From Natronospirillum sp965602035 (GTDB lineage Bacteria > Pseudomonadota > Gammaproteobacteria > Pseudomonadales > Natronospirillaceae), in contig OZ271919.1 of NCBI GenBank assembly GCA_965602035.1, positions 2,294,001 through 2,358,000 of the forward strand: 64,000 nucleotides of DNA. Direction: 5' to 3'. Positions 7,982 to 16,962 of the stretch are shown here, in pieces; the stretch's first letter is position 1, and every line of letters begins with the position of its first letter. Position numbers and translations under genes: made by a program. The notes beneath the pieces were generated by a model. That model had not been told where the DNA came from. It saw only the letters and a program-made list of their open reading frames with translations, and did not search any database.

Positions 7982-8338
7982 TCAGGCGGGCTGCCGGAGA
8001 ATCTTCTCCATTTTCTTCCCCTTCGCCAGCTCGTCGATCAGTTTGTCGAGATAGCGGATTTTCTGCATCAGCGGGTCTTCAACGTTTTCCACACGAACCC
8101 CGCAGACAACGCCCTTGATGAGCGATGCATTCGGGTTGAGCGCAGGAGCCTGGGCAAAGAACGTCCGGAAGTCGTTCTGCCGCTCAATCTGCTCTGTGAG
8201 ACCTGCCGCATCGTAGCCCGTTAACCAGCGGATGATTTCATCGACTTCTTCCTGCGTACGGTTTTTTCGCTCGGCCTTTTGCACATACATCGGATATACC
8301 CGGGCAAACGGCATGTCGAATATTGAGTGCTTCGCCAT
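7982..8338 (-). CDS. DUF2200 family protein
   Basis: A 118-residue protein starting MAKHSIFDMPFARVYPMYVQKAE, followed by the conserved TQEEVDEIIRWLTGYD segment and a lysine-rich end; this matches the DUF2200 family, whose function is unknown. The ATG at 8338 follows AGGAGAGC, while an upstream in-frame start at 8359 lacks a site. It converges on the ccdA-like gene with a 37-base gap. The Ada-like gene lies immediately upstream on the same strand, 27 bases away, so the two may be co-transcribed. Confidence 0.8.
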   Translation of the reverse strand: MAKHSIFDMPFARVYPMYVQKAERKNRTQEEVDEIIRWLTGYDAAGLTEQIERQNDFRTFFAQAPALNPNASLIKGVVCGVRVENVEDPLMQKIRYLDKLIDELAKGKKMEKILRQPA

Positions 8339-8365
8339 AAGCGGCTCTCCTGCCCCCATGTAGCA

Positions 8366-9214
8366 TTATTGTAGTGCAACCGGGTCGTCCTGCACTCGTT
8401 CCCACGTCTGTGCCATCAATTTTCTGGTGGCCCCCCACCGGTAGCCGCCCAGGGCGCCACTCTGCTGGATAACCCGGTGACAGGGAATCAGCAGCGCCAC
8501 CGGGTTCCTGCCAACGGCATTGCCTACTGCCCGGGCAGAACCGGGGGCGCCCAGTGCCTCCGCCACCTGGGAATAACTGGCCAACATACCCGGCGGAATT
8601 CTCAGCAGAGCACGCCAGACGGCTACCTGGAAGTTGGTCCCGGCGACATGAAGTGAGAGCGGGCCCTCTCGAGCAGACGACTCATGACCAAAGAACGCAT
8701 CGATCACGTGGCGCGTCGATATCGGGTTTTCCCGTATGCCGCTGTCGGGCCAGTCGGTGCGCAGTTGCGCCAGGAACTGCTCTTCGGACGTGGCTTCGGT
8801 GAACTCTGCCCGGCACACACCGCGCTGGGTGACGGCGACCATCATGGGTCCCAGAGGCGTTGGGTGGGTGCCGTAGTCAATGCGAACTTCACTGCCCCGA
8901 TTTCGGTACTCGCCGGGCGTGACGGCGTCCAGTTGAACAAAGTGATCATACAGACGGGAGCTGCCACTGAGCCCGAGCGCATGCGAGGCCTCGAGCAGGG
9001 TACTGGCATTGTCCAGCAGCCCCTTTCCGCGCTCCAGCGTCAACACCTGCAGAAAACGCTTGGGCGTCGTACCCGCCCACCGGCAGAACAACCGCTGAAA
9101 ATGAAACGGGCTCAGATGCACATGGGCCGCCACATCCTGCAGGCTGGGCTGATCGGCCGCTCGCTCCACCAGATAGGCCATCGCGCTTGCGATGCGATCG
9201 TAATCTGACATCAT
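8366..9214 (-). CDS. Ada-like bifunctional AraC-HTH / O6-methylguanine-DNA methyltransferase
   Basis: A 282-residue DNA-repair protein that removes O6-alkyl groups by transfer to its own cysteine. Residues about 1-100 form an AraC-type double HTH (LQDVAAHVHLSPFHFQRLF and LERGKGLL), and residues about 110-275 form the methyltransferase with acceptor Cys245 in IPCHRVI. The N-terminal Ada zinc domain with its second acceptor cysteine cluster is absent, so it resembles the shorter AraC-MGMT proteins rather than full Ada. Start is taken at the ATG-ATG pair near 9214; an upstream in-frame extension to 9274 has poor coding character. Confidence 0.9.
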   Translation of the reverse strand: MMSDYDRIASAMAYLVERAADQPSLQDVAAHVHLSPFHFQRLFCRWAGTTPKRFLQVLTLERGKGLLDNASTLLEASHALGLSGSSRLYDHFVQLDAVTPGEYRNRGSEVRIDYGTHPTPLGPMMVAVTQRGVCRAEFTEATSEEQFLAQLRTDWPDSGIRENPISTRHVIDAFFGHESSAREGPLSLHVAGTNFQVAVWRALLRIPPGMLASYSQVAEALGAPGSARAVGNAVGRNPVALLIPCHRVIQQSGALGGYRWGATRKLMAQTWERVQDDPVALQ

Positions 9215-9362
9215 TCTACCGACACTCCCCGACAAACCGGGCACCCGCCCATTCAGCGGACATAGTAGTTGCACCGCAGGCCCGTGCCGACCCGAATCTT
9301 GCGATATTCAGGCATCAATGGCAGCAAAGGAAATCTGACTCAGATACGCAATGGTGCTCGCT

Positions 9363-10304
9363 TTAATCGGCTAACAAGTCCCGGGGAGACTTGCCGTCCA
9401 TCAAGTCATCCATCCAGCGATCAATTACATCTTCAGATGCGGAATCAATACGTGCCTGAACGCGATCAGGAACCGAGCCAGTCCTTTTTTCAATGAATCG
9501 CCGCAGATCCCGGCGGGCACGATTCAGAGCCCCTTCCTGTGCACCCTCTTTATGACCTTCTTTGCGACCTTCTTTGCGACCTTCTTTGCGACCCTCTTCC
9601 CGGCCTTCGCGAATCGCCTGATTACGGTAGCTGACCTCTTCCATTAATGCCCGTTCACGCTGCCAGGCCATGCGTTGGGCTTCTTCTTCCTCGCTCAGCT
9701 CTTTCAATCGTCCCATGGCTTTTCTCACCGGTTCGTAATGTATGTCAGCGTTCTCGGCCAGTTCCTGCCAGTGCTCAATGAACGCAACCCAATTCTGTAA
9801 TGGCTCAGTGGCCACTCCAAGGCGGTCTGCTTTCCTTAATTCAATTATATCCAGCTGCAGTTCGTCGCCAAGTATCAGCTCGTGCTGCTTACGGTCGCGC
9901 ATCTCGAACCGCCAAGCGCATTGCTCCGGGTACTCCCGGAACAGGTCGAAATCGAGCAGATGCACCCCAATCGCCGGCGATGCCTGGCGATAATCGTCAC
10001 CCTGGCCAACCTGCTGGCTCAGCATGCGCGCCAGATAGAATGCGCTGCGCGCACCCCAATCGTTATAACGTTTTACCTGTATTTCCACATTATAGCGTTC
10101 CCCACTGATGTCCGCCGCGAGGATATCAAGCACGATGTATTTGCCGCGTATCTCATCCGGCCGAATCACCGGGTTTAGTACCGTGAGTTCCTGTATCGGG
10201 GGGCGGTCGTACCGAATGGCATTGATCAGTTCGGCCAGCAAATCTGGCGCGTCCGCAAACAGGCGTTTAAACACATAGTCGTTCTTTGGGTCGAGCAGTG
10301 CCAT
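9363..10304 (-). CDS. rpn: Rpn family recombination-promoting nuclease / PD-(D/E)XK transposase-like protein
   Basis: A 313-residue member of the Rpn (former transposase_31) family. The N-terminus MALLDPKNDYVFKRLFAD is diagnostic. The nuclease core follows, with LDILAAD and VEIQVKRY holding the D and ExK-type residues (about 56-80). The C-terminal third is a charged helix with four EGRKEG-type repeats encoded by a perfect 12-bp tandem repeat at 9554-9589, and it ends in a helical region. Rpn proteins cleave DNA and promote RecA-independent recombination; some act in phage defence through repeat-length variation in this same C-terminal zone. It stands alone. Confidence 0.9.
   Translation of the reverse strand: MALLDPKNDYVFKRLFADAPDLLAELINAIRYDRPPIQELTVLNPVIRPDEIRGKYIVLDILAADISGERYNVEIQVKRYNDWGARSAFYLARMLSQQVGQGDDYRQASPAIGVHLLDFDLFREYPEQCAWRFEMRDRKQHELILGDELQLDIIELRKADRLGVATEPLQNWVAFIEHWQELAENADIHYEPVRKAMGRLKELSEEEEAQRMAWQRERALMEEVSYRNQAIREGREEGRKEGRKEGRKEGHKEGAQEGALNRARRDLRRFIEKRTGSVPDRVQARIDSASEDVIDRWMDDLMDGKSPRDLLAD
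9554..9589. repeat. 12-bp tandem repeat inside rpn
   Basis: Three perfect copies of GACCTTCTTTGC run from 9554 to 9589, followed by a degraded fourth. Because the unit is a multiple of three it adds or removes four residues (GRKE) without shifting frame, so repeat slippage would vary protein length. Confidence 0.85.
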
Positions 10305-10500
10305 GACATCGTCCGTGATGAAGTGGATCGGACATCAGGGTATCTCGTCTTTGTACAGCGGGCACTGGCCGAGGGGTCAGATCTCGGTACCTGGCCGACT
10401 GTTCCTTCCGCAGAACCAGCGTACCAATCTATGGCCCCGGATTTCTGTTTCAGTTGTGGCATATTGCTACAATGCTTGCCTCGTAACCGCGGAGGCCATC

Positions 10501-12057
10501 GTGTCTGCAACGTCGCAACTACCCGATTATCGTCCGCGATACCACTTCTCGGCGGCCCGACACTGGATCAATGACCCCAACGGGCTTGTCTGTATCGACG
10601 GCCTGTACCACCTGTTTTACCAGTGCAACCCGTTTGGCACCCGCTGGGGCAACATGTCCTGGGGGCACGCGGTCAGCCGCGACCTGGTGAACTGGAGCGA
10701 ACGGCCGATCGCGCTGCCACAACGCGAAGGAGCCGTGCACACAGAGTCGATTTTCTCCGGCAGTTGTGTGCTCGACCGTGAAAATGTCAGCTGCCTCGGG
10801 AAGGCCGGGCAGGCACCACTGCTCGCCTTCTACACCAGCCACTACAGCACCGCACCGGCTCCGATGGGGCGGCAGGCACAGTCTCTGGCATACAGCCTGG
10901 ATGCCGGCGACACCTGGCAGTTCCATGGCGACAGACCGCTGATTCACCTGCATCGGGACAATGATCAGGGCCATAACGCCGACGAGTTCCGGGACCCCAA
11001 GGTCTTCTACCACGCCCCGTCCGAAAGCTGGATCATGGTGCTGGTACTCGCGACCGACCGGAAAGTCATTTTTTACCGCAGCCACAATCTGCTCGATTGG
11101 GAGGCCATGTCCACGTTCTCAGACCCGGGTGACAACCCGCAGGACCTCTGGGAAGTGCCAGATCTGGTCGAGATGCGTGCGCCGGGCAGTAATGACCGTC
11201 GATGGGTGCTTCTCCTCAGCGTCAATACGGAAGGAATCCATCACCAGGCGGGATCAACGCAGCACTACTTCGTGGGCGATTTCGACGGCCACGAATTCCA
11301 CTTCAATGCTTCCGAAACCGGGCCTGTCCGGGACGGGCATCACCCGGGGCGCAACCGGCTGGACTGGGGGCGTGATTTCTATGCGGCAGTATCCTTTCAC
11401 AACGATCCGGAGCCGGACCCTCTGGTAATCGCCTGGATGAACAACTGGCTGTACGCCAACGACATACCGCACCGGGGTTTTCGCGGGCAAATGACGCTCG
11501 CACGCCGGTTGCATCTGAGCGAGCAGGGTGGGCAGTACCGTCCGGTATCCGAGCCCATCGCACCCCGAACAATCAGGGATGTGGGCCGCACGCTTCTGGC
11601 TGGGCAAGCGGTCTTTCCCAACGACCCGATAGAGCTGTCTCTACCGGTCGACACAGTGTGTCTGCGTCTGAACACCTCAGACTTCATCGAGGGCGAATTC
11701 CACATTGAGTTGCACTTCGGCCGGGCTCGCCTTGCCATTGTCCTGGACGGCCATACGGGCGTTGCCAGCCTCGACCGGACCGGGCTTCACGGGAAGCATC
11801 TACCGAAGCACTTCAGCGCCTGTGACAGCGCATACGAACTTGATCTGAGCAATGCCGACCTCGTGATCTATCTGGACCAATCATCGGTGGAAGTATTTGG
11901 CAATGTGGGCCTCTGGACAATCACGCAGCAAATATTCCCCAGCGCACCACTGAGTGGGGTGTCAATCCGGCACACCCAGAAAGGCCCGGTGCAGGTTGAT
12001 TTGGCAATGGTTCAGAGCAATGGCTTGCCTAACCCCGGTCTACCCGCTCAACATTGA
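10501..12057 (+). CDS. Glycoside hydrolase family 32 beta-fructosidase (sucrose/levan/inulin-type)
   Basis: A 518-residue enzyme that hydrolyses terminal fructosyl residues. The N-terminal five-bladed propeller carries WINDPNG with nucleophile Asp25, FRDPKV with Asp165 stabilising the transition state, and Glu218 in WEVPDLV as acid/base. The usual ECP triad is EVP here. A C-terminal beta-sandwich covers about 380-500. The GTG at 10501 is preceded by GGAGG; the open frame continues upstream to 10303 only as non-coding. There is no signal peptide, so it is probably cytoplasmic and works on imported sucrose or fructo-oligosaccharides. No transporter or kinase is adjacent. It overlaps the convergent kinase gene by 29 bases. 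Confidence 0.92.
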   Translation: MSATSQLPDYRPRYHFSAARHWINDPNGLVCIDGLYHLFYQCNPFGTRWGNMSWGHAVSRDLVNWSERPIALPQREGAVHTESIFSGSCVLDRENVSCLGKAGQAPLLAFYTSHYSTAPAPMGRQAQSLAYSLDAGDTWQFHGDRPLIHLHRDNDQGHNADEFRDPKVFYHAPSESWIMVLVLATDRKVIFYRSHNLLDWEAMSTFSDPGDNPQDLWEVPDLVEMRAPGSNDRRWVLLLSVNTEGIHHQAGSTQHYFVGDFDGHEFHFNASETGPVRDGHHPGRNRLDWGRDFYAAVSFHNDPEPDPLVIAWMNNWLYANDIPHRGFRGQMTLARRLHLSEQGGQYRPVSEPIAPRTIRDVGRTLLAGQAVFPNDPIELSLPVDTVCLRLNTSDFIEGEFHIELHFGRARLAIVLDGHTGVASLDRTGLHGKHLPKHFSACDSAYELDLSNADLVIYLDQSSVEVFGNVGLWTITQQIFPSAPLSGVSIRHTQKGPVQVDLAMVQSNGLPNPGLPAQH

Positions 12058-12523
12058 ACCCTTCCGACGGCTCGGGTGGTTCGAAGTAGCCCGTCACCTG
12101 CCTGAAGACGTCTTCGGTATCGAACCGGACCCGGTCGGGCTGCTCCTGCCGGCGTTGTTCGAGGTGTTGCAGGCATACGGCGTCCGCTGCAGCCACATAG
12201 TAGAGGGCGTGCGGTATGTCATGGGGTGAAAAGATTTCCCGGAACCAGGCCCGCTGCTTCTTCGTGTTGCCGGGAAAATCCATCACGATGGTCAAACCGG
12301 CCAGAAGCAGGTGCTCCACATGTGCGCGCAGTAAGGGCTTCAGGCGCGACGAATAGTGGCGGTAATCGTCGAAATCCTTGATCTCGCCCGGGTAAAGCGC
12401 CGCCAGCCAGGCATCTTCGGAAACCAGAACAGCGCCGCGTTCACTCGCGATACGAGCCGCCAGCGTGCTTTTGCCTGCGCCCATCTTGCCACTGAAAAAT
12501 ATCAGAGTTCCGTACCTGGTCAC
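12029..12523 (-). CDS. P-loop NTPase of the zeta-toxin/kinase-like AAA_33 group
   Basis: A 164-residue protein with a Walker A motif FSGKMGAGKSTLA (residues 9-21) followed by VLVSEDAWLA and VMDFPGNTKKQR, the layout of small stand-alone nucleotide or metabolite kinases often annotated AAA family ATPase. The substrate is unknown. Convergent with the GH32 gene, whose last 29 bases it shares, and 33 bases downstream of the aldo/keto reductase stop, so it may be transcribed from that gene's promoter. Confidence 0.8.
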   Translation of the reverse strand: MTRYGTLIFFSGKMGAGKSTLAARIASERGAVLVSEDAWLAALYPGEIKDFDDYRHYSSRLKPLLRAHVEHLLLAGLTIVMDFPGNTKKQRAWFREIFSPHDIPHALYYVAAADAVCLQHLEQRRQEQPDRVRFDTEDVFRQVTGYFEPPEPSEGFNVERVDRG

Positions 12524-12556
12524 TGCTTGATCCTCACCTTTTATCAGGGCCGGGCG

Positions 12557-13588
12557 TCATGTCCGATCACTCGACTCCGCCCACAGGTTGATCCCGCTTT
12601 CCGTCGCGTACTGATCAATCCGCGCCAGCTCCTCATCGCTGAAGTCCAGGTTGTCCAGTGCAGCCACGCAGTCGTCGATCTGTTCCACCTTGCTGGCGCC
12701 AATCAGGGCCGTGGTGACGCGCGGATCGCGCAACGCCCAGGCGATCGCCAGTTGTGGTAGCGTCTGGCCGCGTTCCCTGGCGATTTCGTTCAACGCTCGG
12801 ATCTTCGCGATGTTTTCCTCGTTGATGAAATCCGGAGGCAGCGAATCGTCGGCGGTGGCGCGGCTGCCTTCGGGGATCCCACTAAGGTACTTGCCCGTCA
12901 GCATGCCCTGGGCGAGCACGGAAAACGCGATGCAGCCAATGCCCTCGTCTTTCAGCACCGGCAGCAGGCCCTCGTTTTCGACCCAGCGATTCAGCATGGA
13001 ATAGCTCGGCTGGTGAATCAGGCACGGCGTGCCCAACTCGCGCAGAATGGCGGCGGCCTCCCGCGTCTTCTTCGGACCATAGGAAGAGATGCCCACATAG
13101 AGCGCTTTGCCCTGGCGAACGGCGCTGTCGAGCGCACCCATCGTTTCTTCAAGCGGGGTGTCCGGGTCGACGCGGTGGGAGTAGAAGATGTCGACATAGT
13201 CGAGCCCCATGCGCGCCAGGCTCTGGTCCAGGCTGGCCAGCAGGTACTTGCGGCTGCCCCAGTTGCCGTAGGGGCCAGGCCACATGTCGTAACCCGCCTT
13301 GGTGGAGATAACCAATTCATCCCGATACGGAGCGAAGTCGGTCTTCAAGAGCTTGCCGAAATTCTCCTCGGCCGAGCCCGGTGGCGGGCCGTAGTTATTG
13401 GCCAGGTCGAAGTGGGTGATGCCATGATCAAAGGCGCGCCGGCAGATGGCCTGCGCATTATCGAAGGGGACGTTGTCGCCAAAATTGTGCCACAGCCCCA
13501 GCGACAGGGCGGGCAGCTTGAGCCCGCTGCGCCCACAGCGGTTGTAAGTCATGCGGTCGTAACGGTCGGTGGCGGGCTGGTACGTCAT
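12557..13588 (-). CDS. gpr: Aldo/keto reductase, YghZ-like L-glyceraldehyde 3-phosphate reductase
   Basis: A 343-residue NADPH-dependent reductase of the (beta/alpha)8 fold. It opens with YNRCGRSGLKLPALSLGLWHNFGD and has the catalytic Asp and Tyr in HFDLANNYGPPPGSAEENFG, with the Lys in ISTKAG. These match YghZ, which reduces L-glyceraldehyde 3-phosphate and detoxifies methylglyoxal. Length fits the family (about 346). AGGGAG precedes the ATG at 13588; an upstream in-frame extension to 13708 is not convincing. Confidence 0.9.
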   Translation of the reverse strand: MTYQPATDRYDRMTYNRCGRSGLKLPALSLGLWHNFGDNVPFDNAQAICRRAFDHGITHFDLANNYGPPPGSAEENFGKLLKTDFAPYRDELVISTKAGYDMWPGPYGNWGSRKYLLASLDQSLARMGLDYVDIFYSHRVDPDTPLEETMGALDSAVRQGKALYVGISSYGPKKTREAAAILRELGTPCLIHQPSYSMLNRWVENEGLLPVLKDEGIGCIAFSVLAQGMLTGKYLSGIPEGSRATADDSLPPDFINEENIAKIRALNEIARERGQTLPQLAIAWALRDPRVTTALIGASKVEQIDDCVAALDNLDFSDEELARIDQYATESGINLWAESSDRT

Positions 13589-13846
13589 GTGAACTCCCTG
13601 TCGGTGGAACAGAAGACTAGATGTGCCTTGCAACCCCAGGCACCTGACTCTAGTCTGAATCAAAAAATGACAAGATGCACCAACCCACCCGCATGGCGCT
13701 CTCGGCAATATTTCATGGCACTGGACTATTCGCTTTGCCGCTATCCGTTCAACGTGTGTTCAGGGAGGACTCTGTGAATACGTGTGTTCGCCCGGCGATT
13801 AGTTTGCGGTGGCCGACAAAGCTGTTTGGATCAGAGGAACTGTACG

Positions 13847-14716
13847 ATGACTGACAAACTACAACTGCCTTTGTTCGAACAAGACCCAACCGCAGGCTCG
13901 GTTGACGAGGTAACATCTTACAGCAAAGGTAAGACTGGTAGCCCCTTCAGTAAATACATCGTGTATGTGGATGAAAGCGGTGACCATGGTATGGATACCA
14001 TTGATCCGCAATACCCACTCTTCGTGTTGGCTTTTTGTGTATTTCACAAGCGTCACTACAGTGAGCAGGTTGTTTCAGCTCTTGAGAAATTTAAATTTAA
14101 TCACTTTGGACATGACCAGGTTGTTCTTCACGAAAATGAAATTCGCAAGGAAAAGGGGAAATTTAATATTTTTCGCAGCCGGGATCAGAAGCACCAATTT
14201 CTTCACGAACTGACTGAAATCATTGAGCACAGCAACTTTATTCTGATTAGCTGCGTTATTGATAAACGTCGCCTGAATAAACACGATTCTGTGGGAGGGA
14301 ACCCGTACCATATTGCGCTCGGTTTTTGCCTAGAAAAACTCTATGAATTCCTGCAGGAAAAACACCAACAAGATTCGTTGACTCATGTGGTGGTCGAAAG
14401 GCGAGGGCCCAAGGAGGATGACGAGCTGGAGCTTGAGTTTCGGCGAATCTGTGACCGCAACAACCCTCAGAGTATCGCTTTTCCCTTTGACGTATTATTT
14501 GCCGACAAGAAGGTGATGTCATCCGGGCTACAACTTGCTGATCTGGTTGCACGCCCAATAGGAATCAACATTTTGAGACCCGAACAAACGAATAGAGCGT
14601 TCGATGTACTCAAGTACAAGTTTTACTGCGATGGGGGCAGGGATTGTGTTGGCGAAGGGTATGAGGATCTGGGTCTGATGATTTATCCGCCTCCAGAAAG
14701 CGAAAAGCCCCGATGA
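13847..14716 (+). CDS. DUF3800 domain protein
   Basis: A 289-residue protein of the DUF3800 family, seen in KYIVYVDESGDHG near residue 40 (the conserved DESG), YPLFVLAFCVF, and a late acidic segment around LQLADLVARPI. DUF3800 has been proposed to be an RNase H-like fold and is frequently found in mobile and defence contexts; activity is unproven. The ATG at 13847 follows GAGGAAC. Codon use is more AT-rich than in its neighbours (many AAT, TTT, AAA codons), suggesting horizontal acquisition. Confidence 0.85.
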   Translation: MTDKLQLPLFEQDPTAGSVDEVTSYSKGKTGSPFSKYIVYVDESGDHGMDTIDPQYPLFVLAFCVFHKRHYSEQVVSALEKFKFNHFGHDQVVLHENEIRKEKGKFNIFRSRDQKHQFLHELTEIIEHSNFILISCVIDKRRLNKHDSVGGNPYHIALGFCLEKLYEFLQEKHQQDSLTHVVVERRGPKEDDELELEFRRICDRNNPQSIAFPFDVLFADKKVMSSGLQLADLVARPIGINILRPEQTNRAFDVLKYKFYCDGGRDCVGEGYEDLGLMIYPPPESEKPR

Positions 14717-14769
14717 AACTCACCGAGGCTACAACGCCGACCGGGCACCCCCAATCCATTTAGCTGAAA

Positions 14770-15060
14770 TTATAGGCAAGACCTTCCCCAGTATGCAACA
14801 ACAGTTATGGGTGAATAATAAAGTTTGATAATTTTTTGCTGTCTCTGTCGCACATGGAGTTCGAAGAGGCTGTTGGTGCCATGGCGCTCGCTGAATGTCA
14901 GGCACATGCCCTCATGTCGCAGCTCACTGGCAAGGGCATCAGTTGCCCAGCGGACTTCATCGAAACCCAAGACGCCGCGATCATTTCTGGCGCCGTCGAA
15001 ACCACGAAATAAGTCTCCGTAGCGCGTTTCTACGGTGGGCGAGGTTCTCCTGCTCCACAT
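14770..15060 (-). other. Doubtful 96-codon open frame, possibly a gene remnant
   Basis: The minus strand reads 96 residues that look protein-like in the middle (LGFDEVRWATDALASELRHEG, split across two helices) but match no family I recognise and have no good ribosome site. The 425-base space between DUF3800 and the quinone reductase holds nothing else I can support. It may be the tail of a decayed gene. Confidence 0.25.
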
Positions 15061-15141
15061 TTTTCAGTTCCGGCAATGACGTGTAAAACATCGGAATTCA
15101 GCTCATTCACTATAAGGTAAGTTACAATGGGAAGGTGTGTC

Positions 15142-15891
15142 TCAAACCCGCCAACGCATGGGATGAGAATGCTTCAGAACGCCCTGGTCGTCCCAGTCAT
15201 CCCAACCGGTAAACGGTATCGGGCGCTCATTCCCGATCGATGGCAGCCGTGATGCCCAGGTAGTTTTCTGAGTGTCCAGATGGGCCTCGAATGCGTCCTG
15301 CTTCTGGTATTGAATACCCCCGCCCTGAACACCGTAGCTTACGTGCGGCGCCAGCACATCGTAACCGACATAATTCAGAGAAGAGTGAATAGGCCACAAC
15401 CATTCCGCCATGTTGCCCGCCCGACCAAACGGCATAAACGCTGCCTCCGGGGAGCCGGTTGTTACCGAACACACCGCGCGCTTGCCGGAGAAGTAGCCGT
15501 TGTCGTAGCGCATACGCCCGGTGTAAAGCCCGCCATAGACAAACACGCGGTCGAACCACCCCTTGAGAATTGCCGGCTGCGCATGCCACCAGAGCGGGAA
15601 CTGAAATATCACGAGGTCGGCCCACTCCAGCCAGCGAATCTCTCGGCCCACATCCGCGGGCAGTTCGCCGGCTTTAAAGTGGGCGGACTGTTCGGTCAGC
15701 GCCTGGAAATAGTCCGGGTCTTGCGGCGTCGGGTACCAATCTGCTCGTTCAACCGGGTCAAAGCGCTCACCATAGAGGTCATCGATGTCCACCTGATGGC
15801 CCTCTGCGCGAAGCGTCTGCCACGCCGTATCCGCCAGGGCGCCATTAAACGACTGTCGTTCGGGATGGGCTAAAACGATCAGACTATTCAT
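15142..15891 (-). CDS. Flavodoxin-fold NAD(P)H-dependent quinone reductase (MdaB/YwrO-like)
   Basis: A 249-residue FMN/FAD-binding reductase. SLIVLAHPERQSFNGAL is the phosphate-binding loop of the Flavodoxin_2 family, and the active-site motif FQFPLWWHAQPAILKGWFDRVF is characteristic. These enzymes reduce quinones or nitro compounds by two-electron transfer. It is transcribed divergently from the LysR gene at 15976 across an 84-base gap holding a palindrome, the standard arrangement for a LysR regulator and its target. Confidence 0.9.
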   Translation of the reverse strand: MNSLIVLAHPERQSFNGALADTAWQTLRAEGHQVDIDDLYGERFDPVERADWYPTPQDPDYFQALTEQSAHFKAGELPADVGREIRWLEWADLVIFQFPLWWHAQPAILKGWFDRVFVYGGLYTGRMRYDNGYFSGKRAVCSVTTGSPEAAFMPFGRAGNMAEWLWPIHSSLNYVGYDVLAPHVSYGVQGGGIQYQKQDAFEAHLDTQKTTWASRLPSIGNERPIPFTGWDDWDDQGVLKHSHPMRWRV

Positions 15892-15901
15892 TCCGGCCTC
15901 G

Positions 15902-15917
15902 TTCCAATAGATTGGAA
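15902..15917. promoter_or_regulatory. Palindrome in the quinone reductase/LysR divergent promoter
   Basis: TTCCAATAGATTGGAA is a perfect 7-bp inverted repeat with a 2-base centre, and a related GGAATTCCAA lies about 30 bases further on (15947-15956). Spaced dyads of this size between a LysR gene and a divergent target are typical recognition and activation sites of LysR regulators. Confidence 0.5.
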
Positions 15918-15975
15918 ATTAGCCTAACTTGTTCACAACCGATCAGGAATTCCAAATTTTGCAAGGTGCGTTTGC

Positions 15976-16869
15976 ATGAACGAACAGTCAATTCGGTGGG
16001 ATGACCTTCAAATTGTTCTCGCGATAGCAGAAACCGGGTCGCTATCCGGCGCGAGTCGAAGGCTGGGTATCAGTCACGCAACGGTATTCAGGCGACTGAA
16101 TGACATGGAGCGCAATCTCGGGGTCCGGTTGTTTGATCGGGGAAGGAGTGGTTATACGGCGACACCGTTGGGAGAAGACCTGGCGGGTTCGGCGGAGCGA
16201 GTGGAAGGTGAGATTCTCGGCGCCGAACGACGCATTGCCGGCAATGATTTTCAGTTGGCCGGTACGATTCGCTTGGCGACGACAGACACGCTATACGCGG
16301 GACTGCTCGCCGGGTTAATTGCCGATTTCCGAAGACAACACCCGGGCATTCAGTTTGAAGTGGTGATCTCAAACCAGCAGCAGAACCTGTCAAAACGCGA
16401 AGCGGACATTGCGATTCGGCCCACCAATAACCCCCCGGAAATGCTGGTTGGGCGTCGAATAGGTACCATCCGGCAGGCGGTTTACGGGCAGAAGATGCAA
16501 TGGGGCGATGCGCAAGCAGAGCACAATGTAACAGATCTGGCGCAGGAGCAATGGATCACGGCCGATCCTGAGATGGGTGACTCTCCGATGGAGAGGTGGT
16601 TGTTGAACAATGTGCCGGAGCACAACTGCCAATACCGAATCAATTCGGTCCGGGCGATGCGAACGGCCGTTGCAGCGGGCAGCGGCATCGCCGTGTTGCC
16701 CTGTTACGTTGGCGATGCAGATGACAAACTGTGCCGCCTGACACCGCCGATAGATGAGTTGGAAACAGGCCTGTGGGTGCTTACTCACAGAGACCTCCGG
16801 CGGGTCACAAGGATCAGACGATTAATGAACGAAGTTGCCGATCAGGTGGTGTCAGCATTGCCCGCCTAG
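15976..16869 (+). CDS. LysR family transcriptional regulator
   Basis: A 297-residue regulator. Its N-terminal winged HTH has the usual signature (LAIAETGSLSGASRRLGISHATVFRRLNDME split over helices 2-4, residues about 14-45). The effector domain runs from about 90 to 295. It is divergent from the quinone reductase gene, which it probably controls in response to a quinone or oxidant; the ligand is not readable. The sequence is closest in style to the HTH of oxidoreductase-linked LysR proteins. Confidence 0.9.
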   Translation: MNEQSIRWDDLQIVLAIAETGSLSGASRRLGISHATVFRRLNDMERNLGVRLFDRGRSGYTATPLGEDLAGSAERVEGEILGAERRIAGNDFQLAGTIRLATTDTLYAGLLAGLIADFRRQHPGIQFEVVISNQQQNLSKREADIAIRPTNNPPEMLVGRRIGTIRQAVYGQKMQWGDAQAEHNVTDLAQEQWITADPEMGDSPMERWLLNNVPEHNCQYRINSVRAMRTAVAAGSGIAVLPCYVGDADDKLCRLTPPIDELETGLWVLTHRDLRRVTRIRRLMNEVADQVVSALPA

Positions 16870-16962
16870 TGAATGGCATGCTCGGCGATGGGGCGGGGGT
16901 ATCGGCTCGATCTACGCGAGGGCTGCTTACCTTGACCGCTCACATTCCATTGCGAGGGTATA

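Noticed and set aside
9554..9600. Short repeats as a possible CRISPR array
   Set aside because: Contiguous 12-bp units with no spacers, within a coding frame; a tandem repeat, not an array.
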